Part shown: positions 56,719 through 64,000 of the stretch, piece after piece
How positions within the stretch are numbered: position 1 is the stretch's first letter
Layout of the letters: every line of letters starts with the position of its first letter
Source of the DNA: Adiantum capillus-veneris
Taxonomy: Eukaryota; Streptophyta; Polypodiopsida; Polypodiales; Pteridaceae
Assembly (NCBI GenBank): GCA_014529385.2
Contig: CM043971.1
Span: 99,219,985-99,283,984, forward strand
Direction: 5' to 3'
Length of the DNA stretch: 64,000 nucleotides
Notes under the pieces: generated by a model
What the model was told of the DNA's origin: nothing
Seen by the model: the letters and a program-made list of their open reading frames with translations, nothing else
The model's database searches: none
Translations under genes and position numbers: made by a program

Positions 56719-57355
56719 TTATTTTGATTTCATAGCTTGCTCCCACTTAACGCTATCGTTCATTTGTATAGCTTCTTTGTAGTAGGTTGGCTCTCCACTG
56801 TCAGTGACAAAAATGTGGTGTATACCCATCTCAAACTGCTCGGGTGCACGTGATACTCTTACAGAGCGTCTCAGTGCCTGACTGCTGAACTCTAATCTCT
56901 CCAAGGAAATATTTGTATCTTGCACTTGAGGATTAGGTGCAACATTACTGAATTGAGTTGGTTTGGAGGCTACATCCTCAAAACGAACGTGTCTGTACTC
57001 AACTTCTTTAATGGGCTTCTTGTGCATTTTTGATTCATTGAAGATCATGTGTGAGGGAGCTACGAATGACTTTGTTGGATTCTGGGTGCCAGAGACGATA
57101 GCCCATCTCTCCATTTGGACCATAGCCAATAAAAATGCATTTGTGTGACCTGGGATCTAACTTGCAACGAAGTTCTTTGGGCACATGTGCATATGCCTCA
57201 CATCCAAATACACGTAAATGCCCATAGGTTGGCGTTTTTTGAGTCCATAATTCCTCTAGAATTTTGAAATTTAAAGAAGAACTAGGTGACCTGTTGATGA
57301 TGTGCACTGCTGTTATAACAACGTCCTCCCAAAACTTTGGAGTAAGCTTTGCCAT
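56719..57355 (-). pseudogene. Copia-C integrase end and linker, frameshifted
   Basis: Two overlapping frames (57035-57355 and 56719-57129). The first holds the integrase C-terminal part with KCIFIGYGPNGEMGYRLWHP. The second holds the acidic-basic linker to RT (LRRSVRVSRAPEQFEMGIHH, EAIQMNDSVKWEQAMKSK). The frame changes at about 57080. Confidence 0.82.
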
Positions 57356-58111
57356 AGACTCTCGTAGAGATAACTCGCTCTTAAATCGTGCGATTCATTC
57401 TTTTAGCTATCCCATTTTGTGCAGGTGTGTATGGAGCAGTAAACTGCTGACGAATGCCTCTTCGATTGCAAAAATCCTTGAACTCGTGGAGACGTATTCT
57501 CCACCATTGTCCGTTCAAAAAGCTTTGAGCTTTTTTCCTGATTGGTTCTCAACCATGACGAGGAATTTTTGGAACATAAAAAAGACCTCTTCCTTAAGCT
57601 TGAGGAGATACACCCACAACTTTCTGGTAGAACCCTCTATGAACGTGAGAAAGTAGTTTGCCCCCCTAGAGTTTTATGTGGCATTGGGCCACACAAATCA
57701 CTGGGCACTAAGTCTAGGGGTTTGCCTAGTTTGTTGTTCAATGGTGAAGATGTCAACCTAGTCTATTTTCCGTATAGACAATGCTCACACAATGGTAAGT
57801 CTGTGTAATCTAACACAGTAAAGTAGCCAAAACACTGAAGTGTTTTCATTCCCTTTTGGCTAATATACCCTAGTCGGCTATGCCACAACTCAGTAGACGG
57901 CATCTCGACAACATAGATAGAGTGTTCATCAATGCTAACTGAGTCAACGTCAGTTAACAGAAGCTGCTAAAGATTGAAGACGTATGGATGCACATCGATC
58001 ATTAATACGAAGAAGCAATAAAGATTGGAGTTACACATTTTCCATGTTTTCTCAAAATGGTCACATATTGTAAATTCCCGATTTATTTCAAGCCATTCTA
58101 ATATTTTAATA

Positions 58112-58838
58112 TGTTACGGGCTCAATGAGAGTTTCAAGCTATAAATAATAGGTCAGTTATTGTTCCTAGGTTGAAGATTCAGTAAGTGGTGGAGCCCTAA
58201 AGGGCTTAGACGCCCGGACATTGCATCTTTTTACCCTAGGTATATAAGGCAATGTGTAAAAGAAATTAGGGTTCTCAAGTCATTTGTTGAGAGCTCTTTA
58301 GGTGTGTGGCTATGGAGTCCTTGAGCTTCTCCTTGCTCATGAGACTTTATTAACACTAATCAATGACTCATTCTCTTTCACTATGACGCTCTCATGCTTC
58401 TTATGATTTCCTATGATGCTTAGATAAGCTAGATCTTAACTAATTAGTGGTTAATCCCTCTCTAATCTTGTGTGATTGCCCTCTTTTGCTTGTGTGTGCA
58501 TGTAGGTTTGGTTGGAGTGTGGTGCTCGATAGATTTATGTGTGTGTGCTTGCGATTAATGTGTTGCATGATAGGATTAGTGTTGTGTGCGTCTTGTAATC
58601 GCATTGTCTGTGAGTGGGTTGATTGGAGGTGAAGAGAAGTGGATGTGGAGATTTCCCTTCATTGTGGTTTAGCTCCTCCATAGACCGAGAAGCTCACCTC
58701 ATAGAGTTAACCATTTGTGTTGCCACGATTAGCTCACTAACCGTGTGAGTGTTTCCATGCCCTAGCCGGGTAGCTCATCCCTCCATATTGACAATTTTGT
58801 TGCTCATTGGAGCTAGTGCAAGGATGGAACCCCCAACA
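58112..58838 (+). repeat. 5' LTR of a Tat/Athila-like element (start approximate)
   Basis: The inner end is fixed: GGAACCCCCAACA, then TTTGGCACCGTTGCC. The outer start is uncertain: TGTTACGGGCTCAATGAG at 58112 gives TG...CA and about 727 bp, but any TG between about 58020 and 58112 is possible. It contains a TATA box (GTATATAAGG, 58240-58249). Confidence 0.6.
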
Positions 58839-58840
58839 TT

Positions 58841-58857
58841 TGGCACCGTTGCCAGGG
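58841..58857 (+). promoter_or_regulatory. Primer-binding site, Tat/Athila type
   Basis: TGGCACCGTTGCCAGGG follows the LTR end by 2 bases. It differs by two bases from the TGGCGCCGTTGCCGGGG commonly seen in plant Tat/Athila elements (tRNA-Asp). Confidence 0.8.
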
Positions 58858-60104
58858 ACAATGGCTTACGCTAGTGTAATTGTGGCATAATCGAATGCGT
58901 TCCCTCACTAATTTCACTACTAAATTCACAGGTGTTCATGTTTTTGTGGATTTTGGATGTGTGTGCATGAAGCAATGTGTTCATAATTCTCTAATGTGTG
59001 ACCGTATCTTGCCAATTGTGTGTTTACACACTAGCCCCTTGCTAGTTTGACTAATTTTTGCTAGCTTACTAATGTGCTATGAAGGATTGGAGCATTCGAC
59101 TATTCAATTGATCTTCAATGGAAAGGTAATTAAGGTGGTATTCTCAACCTCCCTAGAATCTAACGATCTATAGAATTGTATAGAGATCCCACCATGATGC
59201 AATGTAATGTTGATGCAATGCTATGTTGGATTGAAAATTTTGTGATTATTCATTTTCACGCCGTCGTAATGCCGAAATTTTTAAGATCTGGTGGCGCATG
59301 AATTTGACAAGTTTCAATTGCTAATTGATGAGTGTGTGTTGCTAATTGGGTGCCTAATTGAGTTAATTGCATGACTGGATGGTCAATTCAAGTGTGTGTG
59401 CATTCTAATTGAGTGTGTGTATGCCTAATTTTAGGTATGTGTGCATTATTTTGTCCATGTTTGTGCACCTAAGAATCAATGTGTGCTTAATGGTTTTTCA
59501 ATTGTGATGATTGATTTGTGTTGTGGTCATGCCCAACTAATGATTTGTGAATTCACATTGTAAACTCGATAAGTTTAATCCTTTTGTGTGCACACCTAAA
59601 GATTGGCAAAAACTGTCAATTTTATTAGTGTGTGTGCGTGCCTAAAAAGTATTAAATTTACATGATTGATTCGAATTTTGATTGCAAATTGGATGTGTGT
59701 AATGATTAATTTCTGCATTTTTGTGCTCAAAACAGGGATTTACACATTTCAATTGTGTCAAATTTTGACCTAAATTTGTCGACGATGATTCTGTCGGTTT
59801 AATTGCCTAGTCTTGATTTTATTGATGAAATTGTTTGGCAATTGAATTGATGTGATTTGTGTAATTTTATTTGGCTGCACTATTCCTCAATATGTGAAGA
59901 ATTTGTAGAAAATTTTTGGGTATTTTTTGGATAATTGTTGTATGTTTTTGCAATTTTTGCATAAATATTCGTTTAATTCCAAAAAAATTGATATTTTGCA
60001 ACCTTTACGAGCTATTTTGTGGGTGCGTATTTATGGCATCATTTTGTTCACATTTGCGTCTTTCGTGATAAAATTTTGACCATTTTACTATTTTTGGGAG
60101 CCAG

Positions 60105-60734
60105 GTGAATAATTTTGTCAATGGAGACAAAGTCTTATATGCAGATTCAGAAGGTCACAGGTATCTTATGAGTAGTAAAAGCAGCACACGAGCCAGGATC
60201 CTATTGATTAAAGTAAATCCAGACTCAGAGAACTCCCAGATGTTCATAGACTTCAGTGGAGCCAGGTATTGCAAGCTCAAAGATGAAGTGCAGATAGAAG
60301 TTCAAAAAATCAACCTGAGTGTTTATTTAGAAATCTGCACAAGTCCTCAAAGCATCCATTTAGTGCATATGCAATCAGGGCCATTGTACATGGATTACAG
60401 TGGTCAGATCTATAATCGAAAGCTAGAAATGGAAGATCCAACAGATCAACCAATTGAAGCCAATCTAATTGGAGAACCAAGCCAAAGATGGTACAAAGGT
60501 CAAGATGGAGCAATCTACTGCTTGATGCTCAATGTTTTAAAAGAAGATGCCGAAATCTTGGCAAGTACAAATGCTGAAACTTCTCAGCTAGAGCTTGACA
60601 TGATAGAGCCAATTGAAATACCACCAGTCATGGCGTATTGCTCAGATTGTGGACGAAAAGGTGGACATTTTTCTGAAGATTGTCCAAGAAATTCAGCCAA
60701 CAGGGACACATCAACCGCCAATCAAGGTACATAG
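60105..60734 (+). CDS. Gag-region protein, module copy 1 plus zinc knuckle (209 aa)
   Basis: Residues about 1-150 carry an unrecognised module: KVLYADSEGHRYLM, FSGARYCKL, GPLYMDYSGQIYNRKLEM and IEANLIGEPSQRWYKGQDGA-IYCLM. The repeated Y-x-D-x-x-G-x-x-Y pattern suggests beta-strand repeats. A zinc knuckle follows (CSDCGRKGGHFSEDC, about aa 183-197) with one residue more than the usual CX2CX4HX4C. A knuckle places it in Gag, but the fold is unlike known plant Gags. The frame is open upstream of the first ATG, so the true start may lie elsewhere. Confidence 0.6.
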   Translation: MNNFVNGDKVLYADSEGHRYLMSSKSSTRARILLIKVNPDSENSQMFIDFSGARYCKLKDEVQIEVQKINLSVYLEICTSPQSIHLVHMQSGPLYMDYSGQIYNRKLEMEDPTDQPIEANLIGEPSQRWYKGQDGAIYCLMLNVLKEDAEILASTNAETSQLELDMIEPIEIPPVMAYCSDCGRKGGHFSEDCPRNSANRDTSTANQGT

Positions 60735-60893
60735 CAAATTGGAAATGCGAATCTCGATGTAAGTGTATTTAACTTATCACTTTTAATGTAATCAAATGAT
60801 TTTGCATTACCGTTAGAAGCACCAGTAAAAACACTTCAAGTTCAAAATCAGCATCAAGATGCACAGGCACGTGAAAAGCTTAAAATTGATTCT

Positions 60894-61496
60894 TTGAACA
60901 ACAAATTCCTGCATGAATTTGGTCAAGGTGTCGAGATATCACAGAATGCTGAAAAGACTGTTAGGTTTGCAAATGAGTATGCATCCACTACCACAAGTGT
61001 GCAATCATTCATGAGTCTAAGGGACACATCAAACAGAATGATGTTAGCATTGTATGGTACACATAATTCATGTGCACAATATATAGACCAAAAAGGAAAA
61101 GTGTACAAAAAGGATCAACCAGTGTTTGAATGTCCCATATACCAGCTCATAGAAGTACGTCCAGTGATAGATGAGAAAGGATGGTTCATTTCAAAGGAAA
61201 GAATCTATTATAGCCCATCCTCTCTAGAGCTGAAGGATATTACCCGAGTAAACCCAGAAATCTGTTTAGAGCCGAACTCTCCTCCATTGAAAATCACGCT
61301 TCGATGTTGTGACCAAACGAGCATATACTTTGACCAGAACAATCGTAGATATAGACGAGAGTCTAGCATCTATGATGCCTTGGGTCCTGAAACCATAGAA
61401 GCTCATATCATAGGAGACCCATGGGATAGACAATATCAGGGAAAAGATAATGCTATTTATAGCTTGATTTGGGGAATAATTTGTCATGTTTCATGA
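60894..61496 (+). CDS. Gag-region protein, module copy 2 (200 aa)
   Basis: It repeats the module of the preceding ORF: AQYIDQKGKVYKKDQPVFEC, then SIYFDQNNRRYRRESSIYDA and IEAHIIGDPWDRQYQGKDNA-IYSLI match the order and spacing of copy 1. It ends at TGA 61494. No zinc knuckle in this copy. It probably belonged to one polyprotein with copy 1, since separated by stops. Confidence 0.6.
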   Translation: MNNKFLHEFGQGVEISQNAEKTVRFANEYASTTTSVQSFMSLRDTSNRMMLALYGTHNSCAQYIDQKGKVYKKDQPVFECPIYQLIEVRPVIDEKGWFISKERIYYSPSSLELKDITRVNPEICLEPNSPPLKITLRCCDQTSIYFDQNNRRYRRESSIYDALGPETIEAHIIGDPWDRQYQGKDNAIYSLIWGIICHVS

Positions 61497-61580
61497 AGAT
61501 ACATAGGAAACTATGCAGAAGGCTTACAACTGCCAAACATCAACAATGACACCCAAAGTATACCTTCAAAGTCCCAAAAG

Positions 61581-62094
61581 GTGAGACTAAACCAAAGCCA
61601 AACAATTTTGATCTCTTACAATGAAGCATGCTATAGTGATCACCCTAGGAGGGGGGGGGGGGGGGGGGCTGTAAATTCATCAAGATCAGCTTATGTACCA
61701 GGAAATGATACACCAGTCAGAAGCCCTAGGGCTTCTAGCAGACAAACTCCTTCAAAGCAAAAACCATTGAAAGATCATATGATTGTTGGAAGTTTCCAAT
61801 TGACCCAGATTCCATCAGAGTCCCATAGTGTTCAAACAGTTACATGTGATCAAGCTCATATATGCATATCAAGATGCACATGGTAACGAATATCAGCAAG
61901 ATCATGACCTTGTACAAACCCATACGGATGGCGCGACTAAAGTCACAAGGACTATTTGAAGATGATGCAAAGCCTCAAGTTGCCACAATAGGTGACACTA
62001 AAGTCAAAGTCAATGGGAGCTAAAGTCCAGAAAGCTACACAAAGGTCACCACCAAAATTTTCCTCCAAAGAGACAGATTCTGCCAAAAAGTACA
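61581..62094 (+). other. Degenerate linker with an 18-base G run
   Basis: 61651-61668 is a pure G tract. Around it are short basic open frames (SRQTPSKQKPLKDHM). Homopolymer length may be a sequencing artefact and may itself cause the frame break. Confidence 0.6.
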
Positions 62095-62625
62095 ATGGAT
62101 CTATTAAGATTAAGGGTTAACTGGATGCAGGTGGACAATGCTCAACAATTTCAAAAAAGTGCAGTATCACAGTCATACGAGTCGACATTGATTGAAGGAG
62201 ATGATCAAAGCAAAGAAAATGCAGATAAAGTTCAACCAAAGGATGTTGCCATAGCAAAAGAAGTCAATTCAGACACAAATCTTGAGACGATCAAATGCAA
62301 CATTGTTGGTGAAAACAAAGAAAAGCTCTCAAGCAAAGTAAAGCTAGATTTTCAACTAGACAAGAACCTCATGTCCTTTCGCATTTGGAAAAAATGTGGC
62401 CAACCACAGCTAGGAGATGCTCCTGAATTTGTGAGCATATATGGAGACAAACAAGCAGAATGCCGGGGAATCATCTCCACCACCTTTGAAGTAGGCTCAC
62501 AGATTTTCATAGCCCATTTCTATGTGATCACAGCAAAAGATATGCCAGACGATATCATAATGGGAATGCCAATGGCTCAGAAGATGCCAGAGATACAAAA
62601 TGCAAACATGACGGAGTTATCATAG
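62095..62625 (+). pseudogene. Retropepsin-like module 1
   Basis: The active-site region is read in a different frame from the rest: LDAGGQCSTISKKCSIT at about 62118-62170. The protease C-terminal half is in this ORF: AECRGIISTTFEVGSQIFIA, HFYVITAKDMPDDIIMGMPM (flap and ILG-x-P-like end). Thus a D-[SA]-G site and the terminal strand are separated by a frameshift. The role would be Gag-Pol cleavage. Confidence 0.65.
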
Positions 62626-62817
62626 AAAACAAAGAATGAAGACAAAGACTGGTCACCCGCAGACAACAACACAAGGTCCTCAAGCATAGTTAAAAAGGAG
62701 GTTGCTATCAAAGAAAATCTTATTGAAGATAATTCATCTCCATCAAACAGAACTTTAGAAGAGCTTACAATAAATCAGGCAATAGCAAGTGCAAATCAAA
62801 CGGAGCAAAGAGCAACC

Positions 62818-63420
62818 ATGGAAGCTATTGAGCAGAGAATACCACCAAAGCCAGAACTTAAGAAGAACGAGGTTGCAAAAAATCAAGAAGCAATAGGAAG
62901 TCTAAATATTAATCACTCATTGCCAAGTAAATCAGCCGATGCAAGTCAAATTGGAAAACAGAGTCTCAAGCTACCCTCCATAGAGACACAGTTAGATCAA
63001 GATGAGACCATGGAAAGAGCAGGACAAAGATCTTCAATAGAACCAACAATGAGAATAGCTATAGTCCTTAGCAGTACAAAAGGAGCAAGTGTCAGATGCA
63101 ATGCTCTACTGGATAAAGAAGCAAAGTGCAATATTATTGCAGACAACATCCAAAGCATTCTATAGATTACTCCATGCAAACATGATAGCAAAACAATGCT
63201 AGGTTTGCATACAGGTAAAAAAGAAATGGTTGCTACCCTTAGCATCCAAAATCATGAAGAGCAGTTAAGTTTTAGGTGAAGCCTTCATAAGACATGCATG
63301 CGGATGTAATCCTTGGACATCAGTGGTTAGATCAACACAAGGCCTGCAAAGAAGATAAAATGCTAATACTCTCTTTTCCAAGAGGTAGCAAGCAACACTT
63401 ACAGGTACCGTTAATGCTAG
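62818..63420 (+). pseudogene. Retropepsin-like module 2
   Basis: VRCNALLDKEAKCNIIADNI at about 63089-63150 is a protease active site with DKEA in place of D-[ST]-G-A. Across a TAG and frame change, HADVILGHQWLDQHKACKED (63294 on) is the classical ILGxxWL end. The active-site triplet is lost, so this second copy could not cut. Confidence 0.65.
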
Positions 63421-63469
63421 ATTCAGAGTTGCAAAAGTCACAAAAATTGAAGACAAATGTAAAGCTAAA

Positions 63470-64000
63470 GTGGAACTTCCACCAAGTAGCAAAGAAGGTG
63501 TGACAGCATATGCCTCTACATCAAAGAACCCTCATGGATCAGCTTCTTCAAGCAAGTCAGGCTTTCAAAATTTCAAGTCAATTGCTGACTTAATTGAAAC
63601 CTCTAAGGAGACAACAAAAAAGCAAAGGTATATATATCAACCCAAGTACTCAAGAAAGCAAAGGAAACTCAAGAAAGTGTTTGTTCCGAGCAGTTAAGTC
63701 AAAGTCAATGATCCAAGTTGGATTAAAGACGGGAAATCAACACAGAAAGACAAACACATAGCAACACAATGGAGCTTAAAAGAACAGGAGTACTATTTAG
63801 GTAACAGATAGATATGGGTACCAAAACCACAGGTTAGATCATATGAAGTAACATCAAGTCCTTCGCAAGAACGAAGGTCCACAAGGTATCAACCTCGACA
63901 ATATCCTAGGATACCTAAGAAGCAGGAATACAACCGAACAACATCGAAAGCTGTTGAAGTCTACCACAACTCTCAAGAGGATATAGAACAAAGACGGATC
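63470..64000 (+). pseudogene. Protease-RT linker, basic, runs off right edge
   Basis: Ser/Lys-rich frame: TAYASTSKNPHGSASSSKSG, then a tail of basic residues (KYSRKQRKLKKVF). After a TAA at about 63696 other frames continue with YLGNR-stop-IWVPKPQVRSYE. No domain could be named. Confidence 0.45.

Larger units (their letters stand above)
56041..58020 (-). mobile_element. Ty1-copia fragment copia-C (pre-integrase, integrase, RT part)
   Basis: Minus strand: ELWHSRLGYISQKGMKTLQ (pre-integrase finger, near 57880), LCGPMPHK, integrase pieces with ending AKLTPKFWEDVVITAVHIIN and RVFGCEAYAHVPKELRCKLD (57035-57355), a linker with VRFEDVASKPTQF, and RT KLVQMDVSTSFLYRDLDEDV, KALYGLEHGSRPWYQKF (56255-56476) and LYVDDILIAGKS (56041-56219). 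RNase H, LTRs and gag are missing. Frames are broken at several points. The RT stops exactly at the inverted array. Confidence 0.87.
58839..64000 (+). mobile_element. Internal region of an unusual LTR element, runs off right edge
   Basis: A leader of about 1.25 kb (58860-60104; AT-rich, many GTGTGTG and CTAATTG motifs, no gene) is followed by broken ORFs: a gag-like module with zinc knuckle, a second copy of that module, a retropepsin-like module, a second retropepsin-like module and a basic linker. RT and later parts lie beyond 64000. Many stops and frame changes indicate a non-functional copy. Confidence 0.75.

Noticed and set aside
61651-61668. G-quadruplex-forming regulatory site
   Set aside because: A pure G run in a broken reading frame is more simply a homopolymer expansion or sequencing artefact.

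Overview
This window looks like nuclear DNA of a land plant with a large, repeat-rich genome, most likely a non-seed plant such as a fern, lycophyte or bryophyte. The evidence is GT-AG introns, Ty1-copia, Ty3-gypsy and LINE elements of plant type, dense microsatellites, and AT-rich gene-poor DNA. The taxon is an inference from style only. No tRNA, rRNA or CRISPR array was seen.

Layout. At 1-2404 lies the 5' part of a minus-strand Ty1-copia element, inserted in a dispersed AT-rich repeat that recurs at 12.54-13.26 kb. At 2.4-14.2 kb there are LINE fragments (4.5-5.0 kb, and a long minus-strand copy at 5.7-8.9 kb flanked on both sides by GA tracts), an inverted GC-palindromic repeat pair (5.2 kb versus 9.6-10.1 kb) and a decayed Ty3-gypsy remnant (13.3-14.2 kb). 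At 14.2-18.9 kb is a second, broken minus-strand copia element.

The unusual part is 19.2-56.0 kb. A frameshifted minus-strand gene (19.2-22.5 kb) resembles plant DUF7869 proteins and has a DDE-transposase-like pattern of acidic residues. Very large arrays built on a 20-bp core, TTGGACAAGTGGTGGACCTT, follow at 22.6-24.1 and 26.1-35.2 kb. Next is a plus-strand gene whose exons join in frame across clear GT-AG introns to encode a ParB/DGQHR-like domain fused to a SET domain (35.28-41.09 kb). Its 2.6-kb intron is filled with the same core motif. An FCP1/NIF-type HAD phosphatase-like gene follows (41.7-42.9 kb, perhaps with a last exon at 54.33 kb). The array end at 34.4-35.2 kb reappears in INVERTED orientation at 55.16-56.04 kb. 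The ParB-SET and FCP1-like genes are therefore bracketed by inverted arrays, as cargo of a large DNA transposon would be. This is the candidate undescribed system.

A young 11.3-kb Ty3-gypsy element (42990-54289) is nested inside that unit. It has near-identical 2.68-kb LTRs, a 4-bp target duplication, two RNase H domains, two small paralogous leader ORFs and one late TAG. It probably sits in an intron of the FCP1-like gene.

At 56.0-58.0 kb is a copia fragment cut off sharply by the inverted array. From about 58.1 kb to the window end runs another plus-strand LTR element with a Tat/Athila-style primer site. Its coding part is odd: an uncharacterised gag-region module occurs twice and a retropepsin-like module occurs twice.
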